This document shows, in pieces, positions 17,146-27,242 of a stretch of 64,000 bases of DNA. Numbering within the stretch: position 1 is the stretch's first letter; the number at the start of each line of letters is the position of its first letter. This DNA comes from Methylococcaceae bacterium (GTDB taxonomy: Bacteria; Pseudomonadota; Gammaproteobacteria; Methylococcales; Methylomonadaceae), in NCBI GenBank assembly GCA_006844705.1, contig SPJS01000196.1:1-64000 (forward strand), read 5' to 3'. The notes beneath the pieces were generated by a model. The model searched no databases. It had not been told where the DNA came from and worked only from the letters and a program-made list of their open reading frames with translations. The translations under genes and the position numbers were made by a program.

Positions 17146-18645
17146 ATGAAAATTAATTTACATAATGGGTGGGCAGATGCTGCTATGCCCATTTTTGGCG
17201 CAGCTTGTACTTTTGCGTTTGCGCCATTTGCATTATTCTGGCTCTGTATCCCAATACTGGCGGTGTTGTTAAAAGCAGTTCAATCCGTGGGACAGGCCAG
17301 GGCGTTTGGCAGAGGTTTTTTATTCGGTGCCGGAATGTTTCTATCCGGCACATACTGGGTATTTATCAGTGTGCATGATTTTGGCGGTGCACCGGTTTTT
17401 GGGGCCGCATTGCTAACCTTGTTTTTTGCCTTGTTCTGGGCGCTGTTTCCTGCGGTGACAGCCTGGTTGATTAACACGTGTAAGCCTTTCAATTTGAGTA
17501 TGGTCGATAGTCTTGCCGTTGCCTGTCTCTGGGTTTTGGTGGAGTATGTGCGCGGCGCTCTGTTGTTAAACGGGTTTCCGTGGATGCAGGCCGCTTATAG
17601 CCAGATCGAATCGCCACTAGCGGGTTTTATCCCCCTCGTCGGCAGTTATGGCACCACTTTTGTTGTGATTTTTTGTGCTGCGATGCTGGCTTCGATTCGT
17701 TCCATCAGCACACCTGCATTATATCCACTTATTTTTGTGATAGCCGTTCACGGGGTGGGGCAAGGTTTGCGATGTGTGCAATGGACTGAAGCTGGAGACA
17801 AACCCATTTCTGTGACCCTGATCCAGGGCAATGTCAGTCAGGATAAAAAATGGCAATCTGATTACCGCATCAAAACCATGAGAAACTATCAAAAACTGAC
17901 AGAACAGCACTGGGATTCAGATGTGGTAGTCTGGCCGGAAACTGCAATTCCAGCCTATGAACGTCAGGTGAAAGAGTTTTATTTATCGCCATTGGAACAA
18001 CTGGCGATTGCCAATAACACCGATATTATTGTCGGCTTGCCAGCCAAAGGAAAAGCACTCTCGGAAAACTACAACAGGGCATTAACTCTCGGCAAACAAA
18101 GAGGCGTGTATAACAAAAACCATTTATTACCATTTGGTGAATATATGCCGTTACAACCGATATCCGACTGGGTGATGGATGCGCTGGGGGTGAGCCTGGG
18201 CAATTTTGTGCCCGGTGGAGATCAGCAGAAAATGATGATTGCTGGTGGATACCCGTTTGCCATGTCGATTTGTTATGAGGATGCTTTTGCTTCGGTATTT
18301 ATTAATCATCTGCCGCAAGCAGCATATCTGGTCAATATTACCAACGATGCGTGGTTTGGTGATTCACTTGAACCTTATCAACACATGCAGATTGCCCAAA
18401 TGAGAGCTTTGGAAACGGGGCGATATTTATTGCGTGCGACCAATACAGGGTTAACCGGCATTGTTGATTCTAAAGGTGTTTTAATCAAGCAGGCCCCCTT
18501 ATTTAAACAGGCCACGCTGAGCGGGAAAATTTATCCGGTGACAGGTATGACGCCATTTGCCTATTTAGGGGATCAAATAGTGATTGCAATAGTAGGCCTG
18601 ATACTCATTATCTGTTTTAGTTTAACGAGCCTGTCGAAAAACTAA
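17146..18645 (+). CDS. lnt: Apolipoprotein N-acyltransferase
   Basis: Lnt adds the third acyl chain to outer-membrane lipoproteins in the inner membrane. The ATG at 17146 (499 residues) is preferred to an upstream TTG. Several N-terminal transmembrane helices (about 10-215) are followed by a nitrilase-like catalytic domain. The Glu is in WPETAIPAYE (about 263-272), the Lys in NKNHLLPFGEYMP and the Cys in SICYEDAF (about 375), so the triad is complete. NITNDAWFGDS and RALETGRYLLRATNTG are family-typical. In many gammaproteobacteria lnt lies near ybeL-leuS-lptE-holA, as it does here, with an HD-GYP gene and a ParA gene inserted between. Confidence 0.93.
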   Translation: MKINLHNGWADAAMPIFGAACTFAFAPFALFWLCIPILAVLLKAVQSVGQARAFGRGFLFGAGMFLSGTYWVFISVHDFGGAPVFGAALLTLFFALFWALFPAVTAWLINTCKPFNLSMVDSLAVACLWVLVEYVRGALLLNGFPWMQAAYSQIESPLAGFIPLVGSYGTTFVVIFCAAMLASIRSISTPALYPLIFVIAVHGVGQGLRCVQWTEAGDKPISVTLIQGNVSQDKKWQSDYRIKTMRNYQKLTEQHWDSDVVVWPETAIPAYERQVKEFYLSPLEQLAIANNTDIIVGLPAKGKALSENYNRALTLGKQRGVYNKNHLLPFGEYMPLQPISDWVMDALGVSLGNFVPGGDQQKMMIAGGYPFAMSICYEDAFASVFINHLPQAAYLVNITNDAWFGDSLEPYQHMQIAQMRALETGRYLLRATNTGLTGIVDSKGVLIKQAPLFKQATLSGKIYPVTGMTPFAYLGDQIVIAIVGLILIICFSLTSLSKN

Positions 18646-18805
18646 ATTTGAATTTTAAAGATTAAAAACCCACACAAAAATTGCGTTCCTACGTGAATTT
18701 GAAGGATAAACCTGTCTGCAAATTATATTTCATCGAACTTTCCTCGCGAAAATTTTTTGTGTAACTATACTGAACAGGTCAATAACATTAGAAATATTAC
18801 CGAAT

Positions 18806-20119
18806 ATGTTTGGAAAGCTTTTTCGTTCCCAAAAAAAGGTCAAGACAAAGCGCACCCATTTTTTGTCGTCCATTGATCTTGTGCAAACACCTGTGCATGA
18901 GTTGGTATTGGGGATGTATGTGTCGGAACTGGATAAGCCTTGGTTAGATTCCCCATTTGCATTTCAAGGTTTTTTGATTGAGAGCCCATCGCAATTGCAA
19001 CAGTTGAGAGAATATTGTGATTTTGTTTATATTGATGTAACCCAGCAAAAAAAAGCGGTATCAAAGGGTGCATTTGATCGAAAAGAGAAAATTCCCGAAG
19101 ACTATGCATTTAGTGATACCCCCCTTGAAAAATTAAGTGACTTTGAACATGAGATAAAGCGTGCCAGCCTGACCTATCAGGAGACAGGGCATTTAGTGAC
19201 AGGATTTATGGATAAAGTTGCTGCAGGCGACGGGATAGACAGCCAACAGGCAAAAGAGGCAGTAAAGGAATGCGTCAATAGCGTGTTACATTCCCCTGAT
19301 GCGTTTCTCTGGCTCTCTCAATTGAAAGACAGCGATGCGTACACGGCGCAGCATAGTTTAAATGTATGTGTATTATCTATCGTTCTTGCCAGACAAATTG
19401 GTATGACTGAGACTCAGCTTAATCAAGTGGGTTTGTGTGGGATGATGCATGATATGGGCAAAATGCTGGTACCATCAGAAATTCTCAATAAACCTGGAAA
19501 ACTTGAGCCTGATGAATTGGCCATTATGCAAAGCCATACAACCCTGGGCTACGAGTTACTTAAGTCCAGTAAAGGCATGTTTTATGGAGCAGTTGATACG
19601 GCGTTATCGCATCACGAGAGGCAGGATGGCCAAGGGTATCCCAATAAGGCTTCGGCCAGTAAGCTTTCCATATATTCCAATATTGTTGCAATTGCAGATA
19701 TTTATGATGCGATCACCAGCGATCGCGTTTACCAAAAAGGCCGGACTCATCTTGAGGCGACTAAAATAATGTTAGATGTATCTGGGAGCCACTTACATAA
19801 CAAACTGGTCGTAAAATTTATTGAGAGTCTGGGGAGTTATCCCCCAGGCTGTTTTGTATTGCTAAGTAACGGCTGTATTGGGTTGGTGATCGAACAAAAT
19901 AACCGATTTAAATTAAGGCCAAAAGTATTGGTTGTTCTGGGTGCGAATGGCGCATCAGCGTTAGATGAGTTCGTCATAGATCTGGCGGCCAAATCTCCAG
20001 ATGTCGACAAGGACGCACTTTCAATCAAAGAAATTATCAAACCCGCTGAATATAATATCGACAGCCAAAAATATTATCAGGACGGTGTTATTCAAAACGG
20101 CTTTTCGCAGAAAAAATAA
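18806..20119 (+). CDS. HD-GYP domain c-di-GMP phosphodiesterase
   Basis: The 437-residue cytosolic protein has a DUF3391-like N-terminal region (about 25-130, beginning VQTPVHELVLGMYVSELDKP). An HD-GYP domain follows at about 175-355: QHSLNVCVLSIVLARQIG, MHDMGK, then HHERQDGQGYP and IVAIADIYDAITSDRVYQKG. All metal-ligand positions of the HD and GYP signatures are present, so hydrolysis of c-di-GMP is plausible. No clear ribosome site precedes the ATG. It is the third c-di-GMP enzyme of the window besides the two GGDEF/EAL proteins. It is convergent with the ParA gene. Confidence 0.9.
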   Translation: MFGKLFRSQKKVKTKRTHFLSSIDLVQTPVHELVLGMYVSELDKPWLDSPFAFQGFLIESPSQLQQLREYCDFVYIDVTQQKKAVSKGAFDRKEKIPEDYAFSDTPLEKLSDFEHEIKRASLTYQETGHLVTGFMDKVAAGDGIDSQQAKEAVKECVNSVLHSPDAFLWLSQLKDSDAYTAQHSLNVCVLSIVLARQIGMTETQLNQVGLCGMMHDMGKMLVPSEILNKPGKLEPDELAIMQSHTTLGYELLKSSKGMFYGAVDTALSHHERQDGQGYPNKASASKLSIYSNIVAIADIYDAITSDRVYQKGRTHLEATKIMLDVSGSHLHNKLVVKFIESLGSYPPGCFVLLSNGCIGLVIEQNNRFKLRPKVLVVLGANGASALDEFVIDLAAKSPDVDKDALSIKEIIKPAEYNIDSQKYYQDGVIQNGFSQKK

Positions 20120-20145
20120 TGTATTGAATCTGGAAAAGCCTTCGA

Positions 20146-20919
20146 TCAGGCATGAATTTCATCAAACAAGGCATGAAATTCTTCAGTCAATTTATGATTA
20201 GGTGCCATATGAATCAAGGGGCTGTTCTGGCTGTGTGATTCACGCACTTTAACCGACGGAGAGATTTTGCTTTCCAGTACCGGATGCCCTTCTTCGACCA
20301 GTTCGTCAACCAGTTGCTTGGGCAGGTTGGCCTGTTTCTGGAACTGGTTAACTACAATGCCTTCAATCATCAAATCCTGGTTATGATCGGATTTTACTTC
20401 GGACACCGAATTCAGCAAGGTATATAACGCATCACGCGCGAAAGTGTCGCAATCAAATGGAATCAGGCATTTTTCTGCCGCAATCAAGGCGGACTGACTG
20501 TAAAAGTTCAGAATTGGCGGCGTGTCCATGTAGATATAGTCATAGCTGTCCAGTTTATCCAGCGCTTCGCGCAATTTGAAAATTTTGTAACGTGAATCCA
20601 GTCGGCTTTGCAGGGCTTCCAGATCAGGATGAGCAGGCAGTACATGCAAATTAGGGTACTGGCTTTCGTGAACCAGGTTTTCCAGCCCTTCCTTGCCGCC
20701 ACCGAATAAGCCCAGGCCCAGACAGTCCTTGAAAAAATGCACCAGAGTTTGCTCTGAATTTTCCACTTTTTCGCCCAGCAGGTACTGGGTCGAATTGCAT
20801 TGGATGTCAAGGTCAATCACCAGTGTTTTGTGTCCCTTGGCAGCACTGATGGCCGCCAGGTTACAGGTAATGGTTGATTTACCGACACCGCCTTTTTGAT
20901 TAAAGATAACCCTGCGCAT
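20146..20919 (-). CDS. ParA-family ATPase, orphan
   Basis: The 257-residue protein has a deviant Walker A (FNQKGGVGKSTITCNLA), LVIDLDIQCNSTQYLLG for the A' region and YIYMDTPPILNFYSQSALIA for Walker B. These mark a ParA/MinD-type partitioning ATPase. A good AGAGGATC ribosome site precedes the ATG. No parB or centromere-like array is adjacent, so it is more likely to position a cellular cargo (protein cluster, chemoreceptor or similar) than DNA. It lies 60 bases downstream of the YbeL-like gene in the same orientation and may be co-transcribed with it. Confidence 0.85.
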   Translation of the reverse strand: MRRVIFNQKGGVGKSTITCNLAAISAAKGHKTLVIDLDIQCNSTQYLLGEKVENSEQTLVHFFKDCLGLGLFGGGKEGLENLVHESQYPNLHVLPAHPDLEALQSRLDSRYKIFKLREALDKLDSYDYIYMDTPPILNFYSQSALIAAEKCLIPFDCDTFARDALYTLLNSVSEVKSDHNQDLMIEGIVVNQFQKQANLPKQLVDELVEEGHPVLESKISPSVKVRESHSQNSPLIHMAPNHKLTEEFHALFDEIHA

Positions 20920-20979
20920 TTTGATCCTCTTGATTCAATGTGAAGAATGGTTGCATTATCAGTCTTTAAGCGGCTTTAA

Positions 20980-21480
20980 TCAACAGCGGGTAAAAGCGTT
21001 GCCACCGCATTCCGGGCATTCAGGGATCACGCTGGGAGATTTAAATGCGATTTGCTTGTTGCAGGTGTCACAGGTGAAGGTCCCCGGGCCTGTCAAGTCG
21101 CCTGCTTTGTAAGGATGATACTGGGCGGCATCCTGTGCCAGTTTGGCCAGTTCAATGCGGGTTTTGTCGGCAATATTAAGGAATTGCTCCAGGGCAAAAT
21201 TTTCCAGCAATTCAATGTCGAACTTCAACCATTCGGTTAACGAATCAGGATCTTTGATTTCCGGAGAAAAGCGCGCAGCATGTTCAATATCACGCATGAC
21301 GGCATGTTCAATATGGTCCAGTTCTTCCTGCGTATAGTGCTGAATTTCGCCGCCGAACTGACTGGTTTTTTCCTTGGCAACCTCCATGGCATCGGCAATA
21401 CCGTAAATGGTATCGTCCATGACCTTGTACAGGTTTTCCATTAAATGGGTATAGGCCTCGATTAATTTGTTTTCGCTCAT
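20980..21480 (-). CDS. YbeL-like zinc-ribbon protein (DUF1451)
   Basis: The 166-residue soluble protein has a strong AAGGAG site. An alpha-helical N-terminal region (about 1-120, rich in Glu, Ala and Leu) is followed by a C-terminal zinc ribbon with CDTCNKQIAF and CPECGGN (two CxxC pairs). This matches E. coli YbeL, which lies close to leuS there too. The function is not established. Its position between lnt and leuS supports the assignment. Confidence 0.85.
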   Translation of the reverse strand: MSENKLIEAYTHLMENLYKVMDDTIYGIADAMEVAKEKTSQFGGEIQHYTQEELDHIEHAVMRDIEHAARFSPEIKDPDSLTEWLKFDIELLENFALEQFLNIADKTRIELAKLAQDAAQYHPYKAGDLTGPGTFTCDTCNKQIAFKSPSVIPECPECGGNAFTRC

Positions 21481-21510
21481 AGTTCACTCCTTCTAATGAA
21501 ATGGTTGGAG

Positions 21511-21546
21511 ACTGTAGAATCATCCATAACCCGACAGCCTCCAAGG
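21511..21546. repeat. Single-end remnant of MITE family A
   Basis: Thirty-six bases match one end of the elements at 25828 and 37596. The core CCATAACCCGACAGCCTCC is identical to the right end of the 25.8-kb copy. The inward part (GTAGAATCATCC) matches the reverse complement of their left ends. Only one end is visible. It lies just upstream of the YbeL-like gene and in the leader region of leuS. Confidence 0.6.
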
Positions 21547-21742
21547 GGTCGTACTGGTTAGAATTCTATTTCTTGTTCAAGTTCAAGGTAGATGACTGAT
21601 CTGAACCTCAGTGTTTTTCTGGGGATTAAAGCAAACCATCCAACGTTGAAATCAATCAAAAAGACAATTATTGGATTGCCCTTTAGATTTGCTTCTACGT
21701 AATGTATTCTAACGCCTTTTGCACGTAAATTGATCGATCAGG

Positions 21743-24328
21743 ATGGAAGAAAATTATAAGCCGTTGGACATAGAGCAAGCCGTTCAACAAGACTGGGAAA
21801 TGACTGGAATTTTTAATGCTGTCGAAGGCAGTGAGAAAGAGAAATTCTACTGCTTATCCATGTTTCCTTATCCCAGTGGCAAATTGCACATGGGGCATGT
21901 GCGTAATTACACGATAGGCGATGTGATCAGCCGGTTCCAGCGTATGCAGGGCAAGAATGTCATGCAACCGATGGGCTGGGATGCGTTTGGCCTGCCAGCG
22001 GAAAATGCAGCCATGCAAAACAACGTGCATCCGGCGGACTGGACCTACAGCAATATTGAATACATGCGTGACCAGCTGAAGCGACTGGGTTTTGGCTATG
22101 ACTGGAGCCGCGAGCTGGCCACCTGCGATCCAGAATATTATCGCTGGGAGCAATGGTTTTTTCTTAAATTGCTGGAAAAAGATCTGGTGTATAAAAAGGT
22201 ATCGCCGGTTAACTGGTGTCCCAATGACAAAACGGTACTGGCCAATGAACAGGTCATTGAAGGCGGCTGCTGGCGTTGTGATACACCGGTGGAAAAAAAG
22301 GAAATCTCGCAATGGTTTTTAAAAATCACCGCGTATGCCGATGAGTTGTTAAAAGATCTGGATCAGCTGGAAGGCTGGACGGATCAGGTGAGAACGATGC
22401 AGGCCAACTGGATCGGTCGTTCTGAAGGTTTGGAGATGGATTTTTCTGTGCCTGGCAGCGAACAGCCCATCCGCATTTATACCACGCGGCCTGATACGCT
22501 GATGGGCGTCACTTATGTCGCGGTAGCAGCGGAACATCCAGTCGCCATCAAAGCCGCCGAAGGCAATGCCGACATCGGCGCGTTTCTGGAAGAATGCAAG
22601 GTGATGGAAACCTCGGAAGCGGCTATGGAAACCATGGAAAAACGTGGCGTGGATTCGGGCGTGAAAGTGATCCACCCGATTACCGGTGAGCAAGTGCCGG
22701 TGTGGATTGCCAACTTTGTATTGATGAGTTATGGCACCGGTGCGGTGATGTCGGTGCCGGGGCATGATCAGCGCGATTATGAGTTCGCCAAAAAATACGG
22801 TATTCCGATCAAGCAGGTGATTTTTCCAGCCGATGGTTCGGACGCCGATGTCAGCGAGCAGGCGTTTACAGAAAAAGGCGTGCTGAAAAATTCAGCGCAG
22901 TTCGATAACCTGGAATTTGCCGATGCGTTTAATGCCATTGCAGACACGCTGGAAAAAGCTGGCAAGGGTGAACGCAAGACCAATTTCCGCCTGCGCGATT
23001 GGGGGGTTTCGCGGCAACGCTATTGGGGCGCACCGGTGCCGGTGATTTATTGCGATGACTGCGGCATGTTGCCTGCGCCGGAAGACAGTCTGCCGATTGA
23101 GCTGCCGCGTGATGTCGTGCTGGACGGCTCGCAATCACCATTGGCAGCGCATCCTGAATTCCCTCATGTCGCTTGCCCCAAGTGCGGTAAACCGGCACAA
23201 CGCGATACCGATACCTTCGATACCTTTATGGAATCTTCCTGGTATTTCGCCCGCTACGCCGGTGCATCGGACAAGGCCATGCTGTCGGGCGAAGCCAATT
23301 ACTGGCTGCCGGTGGATCATTATATTGGCGGTATTGAACACGCCATTCTGCATTTGCTGTATGCGCGTTTTTATAACAAATTGCTGCGCGATGAAGGGCT
23401 GATCAACACGGATGAACCGTTTAAAAACCTGTTGACTCAAGGCATGGTAATTGCCGAAACTTTTTTTCAGATTGATGAAAACGGCCATAAGCGCTATTTC
23501 AACCAGACCCAGGTTGATGTTGAACGTGATGCAAAAGGCAAAATTATCGCGGCAAAATCGCTGGAAGATGGTTCCGAGGTGACTGTCGGGCCGGTCGAGA
23601 AAATGTCCAAGTCGAAGAATAATGGTGTCGATCCACAAACCCTGATCGACAAATACGGTGCCGATACCGTGCGCCTTTACACCATGTTCACTTCACCGCC
23701 GGATCAATCGCTGGAATGGAACGATGCCGGGGTGGAAGGGGCTTTACGTTTTATCAAGCGTTTGTGGCGTCAGGTGTATTTACATCTGCAGGCAGGTGAC
23801 GTGGCTGCTGCAGTGGATACAGCGACATTGACAGATGCGCAGAAAGGCCTGCGTCGTCAGTTGTACCAGACCTTGAGTAAGGTAACCGATGACATTAATC
23901 GTCGCCATACTTTTAATACGGCGATTGCTGCCAACATGGAACTGGTCAATGCCTTGTCCAAGTTTGATGATGACTCGGACAATGGCCGTGCAGTCAGACA
24001 GGAAACGCTGGAAACCATCGTATTGATGTTATCGCCGATTACTCCGCATGTGTGCCAGCAATTATGGGCTGCACTGGGACACAGCAGCACTGTTGTCATC
24101 GCCGATTGGCCCAACATAGATGAGTCTGCATTACAGCAGGATTCCATTCAAATGGTGGTGCAGGTTAATGGCAAGCTGCGCAGCAAATTAATGATCTCGG
24201 CAGCAGCAAGTAAGGATGACATTGAAGCTGCGGCATTAGCGGATGAAGCGATTCAGCGAAATATCGAGGGCAAGGAGATCAGGAAGATCATTGTCGTGCC
24301 GAAAAAACTTGTAAATATTGTGGTGTAA
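21743..24328 (+). CDS. leuS: Leucyl-tRNA synthetase
   Basis: This class I aminoacyl-tRNA synthetase charges tRNA-Leu in the cytosol. At 861 residues it has the length of bacterial LeuRS. The HIGH-type motif is [15 protein letters not shown] (about 38-52) and KMSKS is in [16 protein letters not shown] (about 618). The editing domain includes [18 protein letters not shown], and a zinc-type insert carries CDDCG and CPKCG. Its stop is immediately followed by the lptE start, as in E. coli. The leader of about 200 bases shows no regulatory structure that I recognise, apart from the repeat remnant at 21511-21546. Confidence 0.97.
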   Translation: MEENYKPLDIEQAVQQDWEMTGIFNAVEGSEKEKFYCLSMFPYPSGKLHMGHVRNYTIGDVISRFQRMQGKNVMQPMGWDAFGLPAENAAMQNNVHPADWTYSNIEYMRDQLKRLGFGYDWSRELATCDPEYYRWEQWFFLKLLEKDLVYKKVSPVNWCPNDKTVLANEQVIEGGCWRCDTPVEKKEISQWFLKITAYADELLKDLDQLEGWTDQVRTMQANWIGRSEGLEMDFSVPGSEQPIRIYTTRPDTLMGVTYVAVAAEHPVAIKAAEGNADIGAFLEECKVMETSEAAMETMEKRGVDSGVKVIHPITGEQVPVWIANFVLMSYGTGAVMSVPGHDQRDYEFAKKYGIPIKQVIFPADGSDADVSEQAFTEKGVLKNSAQFDNLEFADAFNAIADTLEKAGKGERKTNFRLRDWGVSRQRYWGAPVPVIYCDDCGMLPAPEDSLPIELPRDVVLDGSQSPLAAHPEFPHVACPKCGKPAQRDTDTFDTFMESSWYFARYAGASDKAMLSGEANYWLPVDHYIGGIEHAILHLLYARFYNKLLRDEGLINTDEPFKNLLTQGMVIAETFFQIDENGHKRYFNQTQVDVERDAKGKIIAAKSLEDGSEVTVGPVEKMSKSKNNGVDPQTLIDKYGADTVRLYTMFTSPPDQSLEWNDAGVEGALRFIKRLWRQVYLHLQAGDVAAAVDTATLTDAQKGLRRQLYQTLSKVTDDINRRHTFNTAIAANMELVNALSKFDDDSDNGRAVRQETLETIVLMLSPITPHVCQQLWAALGHSSTVVIADWPNIDESALQQDSIQMVVQVNGKLRSKLMISAAASKDDIEAAALADEAIQRNIEGKEIRKIIVVPKKLVNIVV

Positions 24329-24820
24329 ATGAAATCTAAAAGCCTGGTTATTGCGCTATTGATTCCTTTGTTGCTGACGGCCTGCGGCTATCACCTGCGT
24401 GGGGCTGTGGATATCCCTCAGGCTATGCAGAAAGTGTATCTGGAAGGAGCCAGCACAGCATTGCGCGGATCATTCAATGCATCATTTCGTTCTACTGATG
24501 CAAGGATGGTTTCCAATCCTGCCGAGGCTGGACTGTACATTAAAGTCATCCAGGATGAAATGCGCAGACGCGTACTGTCACTCAACGCCAGTGGTAAAGC
24601 CACCGAATATGAGCTGAACTATACCCTGGTGTATGCATTGCTGGATCAGCAGGGGAAAGCACTGGGGAAGCAGCAGGTACTGGAAATCAATCGCGATTAT
24701 TTCAATGACCAGGAAGATATTCTGGCCAAAAATAATGAAGAAAATGTCATCCGCAATGAGATTTACCGCAATGCCGTGCGCTCAATTTTGACCCGCGCAT
24801 CGGCAGTTCTTAAAAAATAA
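24329..24820 (+). CDS. lptE: LPS-assembly lipoprotein LptE
   Basis: The 163-residue lipoprotein has signal MKSKSLVIALLIPLLLTAC with lipobox LTAC at about 16-19, then GYHLRGAVDIPQAMQKVYLEG, the standard LptE opening. LptE is the outer-membrane plug and partner of LptD in LPS export. It starts on the base after the leuS stop and is three bases from holA, so the three genes form a tight operon. lptF and lptG, which act in the same pathway at the inner membrane, are at 39.8-42.0 kb. Confidence 0.93.
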   Translation: MKSKSLVIALLIPLLLTACGYHLRGAVDIPQAMQKVYLEGASTALRGSFNASFRSTDARMVSNPAEAGLYIKVIQDEMRRRVLSLNASGKATEYELNYTLVYALLDQQGKALGKQQVLEINRDYFNDQEDILAKNNEENVIRNEIYRNAVRSILTRASAVLKK

Positions 24821-24823
24821 CGG

Positions 24824-25831
24824 ATGCGCATCAAGCCAGATCAATTATCGCGTCATTTGTGTGAGGTACCACTGGCACCGATTTATCTGGTCAGCGGCGA
24901 TGAACCCTTGCAATCGGGCGAAGCGGCTGACCAGATCAGGCTGGCGGCCAAACAAGCTGGCTTTGTTGCCCGCGAAGTGATGACGGTCGAAGCCAATTTT
25001 GAATGGCAATCCCTGACAGCCGAAGCCGCCAACTTTTCCATATTTTCCGACCAAAAACTGATCGACCTGCGCATCCCCGGCGGTAAACCCGGAACAGAAG
25101 GCAGCAAAGCGCTGGTGCAGCTTGCCGACAATAATCCGCAGGACACCTTGTTGCTTATTTCTTTGCCCAAGTTGACGGCCAGTGTACAAAAAAGCAAATG
25201 GTTTCAAGCCTTAGAAAAAGCCGGAGTGTTTATCCAGGTATGGCCGTTACAAGGACATGAATTAATCAGCTGGTTGCAGCGCCGCTGTCAGAAAAAAGAC
25301 ATGCGATTGGAACCGGATGCCGCAAAAGTGCTGGCATCACGCATAGAAGGAAATCTGCTCGCCGCCGCGCAAGAGATCGAAAAGCTGTACATTCTGCATG
25401 GCGGACAAACCATCACGCGTCAACTGATCGAAGACGCTGTTAGTGACAGCGCACGTTTTGATGTGTTTAAACTCACCGACAGCTTGCTGGAAGGTAAACC
25501 TAAACGTATCCTGAAAATATTACACGGTCTGCGCGCAGAAGGCATAGCCGAACCTGTCGTGTTATGGGGCATCAGCCGTGAACTACGCACGGTGTACAAT
25601 TTTCAGGCAGAACTCAAAAACGGCGCCAGGCCGGAACAGCTCTACAGCAAATTCCAGCTCTGGGACAAACGCAAAAACCTCGTCTCTCAAGCAGTTAAAC
25701 GCATGCCGTCTGAACATTTAAAAAAACTGCTGGCAGATTGCGCAGAGATTGATGCCATGATCAAGGGGCAAAAAGCAGGAGACAGTGGGTTTGCGTTGGA
25801 GTTGTTGTGCCTGCAGTTTTGTAAAGTCTAG
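24824..25831 (+). CDS. holA: DNA polymerase III delta subunit
   Basis: HolA is the delta subunit of the clamp loader. The 335-residue protein has the expected N-terminal opening (PIYLVSGDEPLQSGEAADQI), the clamp-binding helix region with NFSIFSDQKLIDLRIPGGKP, and ARFDVFKLTDSLLEGKPKR near 220. Its stop codon lies within the left terminus of a MITE-like repeat (25828-25994), so the transcript continues straight into that palindrome. Confidence 0.95.
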   Translation: MRIKPDQLSRHLCEVPLAPIYLVSGDEPLQSGEAADQIRLAAKQAGFVAREVMTVEANFEWQSLTAEAANFSIFSDQKLIDLRIPGGKPGTEGSKALVQLADNNPQDTLLLISLPKLTASVQKSKWFQALEKAGVFIQVWPLQGHELISWLQRRCQKKDMRLEPDAAKVLASRIEGNLLAAAQEIEKLYILHGGQTITRQLIEDAVSDSARFDVFKLTDSLLEGKPKRILKILHGLRAEGIAEPVVLWGISRELRTVYNFQAELKNGARPEQLYSKFQLWDKRKNLVSQAVKRMPSEHLKKLLADCAEIDAMIKGQKAGDSGFALELLCLQFCKV

Positions 25832-25994
25832 GAGATTGTCGGATTATGGATAATTCTACTGCCGCGATGGGGCATCGGTTGTTTTTCCGGTCTATTTCCT
25901 TACGTAGTGCCACTATGCGCCGCAAAAGATCAAAAAAATCCGCTCGATGTCCCACTCGCCTCGCGACGCCCCCCATAACCCGACAGCCTCCTGG
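25828..25994. mobile_element. MITE-like palindromic element, family A, copy 1
   Basis: The left end AGGAGATTGTCGGATTATGG matches the reverse complement of the right end (AGGAGGCTGTCGGGTTATGG) at 17 of 20 positions. The complementarity continues inward as a long imperfect palindrome centred near 25910. The element of about 165 bp has no ORF. A second copy is at 37596-37754 and a single-end remnant at 21511-21546. The left end overlaps the holA stop codon. Confidence 0.75.
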
Positions 25995-26132
25995 TTAATT
26001 CCCTGTCGTGGTCATCAATCAAAAAAAGCCAAATGTATTCTTTGTGTGGGGACGAAATGAAAAGAAAAAGATTATGATTTGTCAGCTGTTAATAACGCTG
26101 AACCAAAAACGTGACATAGTACCATTTGAAAA

Positions 26133-26648
26133 TCACTTAGCCGATCTTTGTTGCTGACTGGAAGAGCCGAATAGATAACCGGCAATGGCGGCAATGACTC
26201 CAATCGCAGCAGTTAACTGTTCAGAAGTGGTGGAAGTGACCACAATGAGTACCGTGGCTTGAATAACCAGGACCAACCCGGTTGCATTGACAATATTTGT
26301 TCCAGAGTTATCCTGGCTGTTTTTGAGAAAATTAAGTGCTAAAAAAAGGAAGACAGGCGTCATCACTGATATCAGAATAACAAACCATAGTTTCTGGTGT
26401 TCCTGTAATTTACGGTAATTTATGGCCGATACATAACCATTTTCTTCAATAGCCAATTGAGATGGCACGCCGCTCATTCCGAAAAGTTCAACTTGTTCTT
26501 CATGTTCTACCGCAGTTTCGATCAAACTTTGAATAAGCGGGTCGTTAACCATGTTGACAGCTGGGCTCTCATCATTTGCAAAACAAACTGAAACGAATAG
26601 ATTAATCGTTAGAAAGAGAACTGTTTTATAAGATTTGCAGGTATTCAA
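26133..26648 (-). CDS. Small exported or membrane protein, unknown
   Basis: The 171-residue product starts at TTG (26648), supported by an AGGAGAG site six to seven bases upstream and no nearby ATG. It has a signal-like hydrophobic N-terminus ending near CFANDE. An acidic soluble stretch of about 60 residues follows (AVEHEEQVELFG). Two or three transmembrane segments come next (LWFVILISVMTPVFLFLALN; ATGLVLVIQATVLIVVTS; AAIGVIAAIAGYLFG), and the tail is SSSQQQRSAK. No family was recognised and no neighbour gives a clue. Confidence 0.65.
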   Translation of the reverse strand: MNTCKSYKTVLFLTINLFVSVCFANDESPAVNMVNDPLIQSLIETAVEHEEQVELFGMSGVPSQLAIEENGYVSAINYRKLQEHQKLWFVILISVMTPVFLFLALNFLKNSQDNSGTNIVNATGLVLVIQATVLIVVTSTTSEQLTAAIGVIAAIAGYLFGSSSQQQRSAK

Positions 26649-27242
26649 GGGTACTCTCCTGAAAAATTTAACATCTTTTCTTGATCATCCATTGATCAAT
26701 TAAAGTACGATGTTGACCGTAATAAGCGCGTTGTGAAGTTGTTTTGGCATTGTTATGTTTAATAACAAATTGACGATGTAATGTGGCTAATTGCAGGCAA
26801 GTCAATGGTGAAATGCGTTGGTTGAATTGAATCAGGTATTGAGGAGGTGTCTACCCTGGTCGACGGATTTGTTGTTTCTGGCTTGAAGGAGGTGGGGGTA
26901 ATGGGGTCAATTCAACTGCATGTACGAATGAAAAGCTGAGCATGCCAAACAAAAAGAGCGAGTTTTTCATTGCTTTCATCATTTGCACCCCAGCATAGTG
27001 AATGAGTAGTTATGATTTTATGGGGCGGCATTATGAAAAACAAGAGAATAGAGCTATAGAAATTTCTTGAGGTTTATGATAGCAGTGGGGGCAACGGGTT
27101 ACTTGCAATCAGTTTTACACTGTTAGTGACACTGAGGTAAAGATCGTGTGTAATAATCACATAAAATGATTGTAAAAATTCACTGTGGATTCATGCATTA
27201 ATCAGTATTCTTGATGTAAATCTTTTATATGAGGATACTGTC
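26649..27242. other. Intergenic region with a short signal-peptide ORF
   Basis: This interval holds only the 43-codon ORF at 26851-26982 (listed separately) and the ribosome site of the small gene at 27243. The rest is AT-rich and shows no other gene, hairpin or repeat that I could support. Confidence 0.4.
26851..26982 (-). CDS. Possible 43-residue secreted microprotein
   Basis: A leftward frame encodes MMKAMKNSLFLFGMLSFSF then VHA, a convincing signal peptide. A short proline-rich mature part follows (VELTPLPPPPSSQKQQIRRP) and the frame stops after one more residue. A weak GGGG site lies ahead of the first ATG. The signal-peptide composition argues for coding. The short length and lack of a recognised family argue for caution. 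It might also be the 5' remnant of a longer gene. Confidence 0.4.
   Translation of the reverse strand: MMKAMKNSLFLFGMLSFSFVHAVELTPLPPPPSSQKQQIRRPG

Noticed and set aside
22349..22765. Long antisense frames inside leuS (also 21854-22312 and 23135-23638)
   Set aside because: They are shadows of a strongly conserved leuS frame and have no independent ribosome site or motif.
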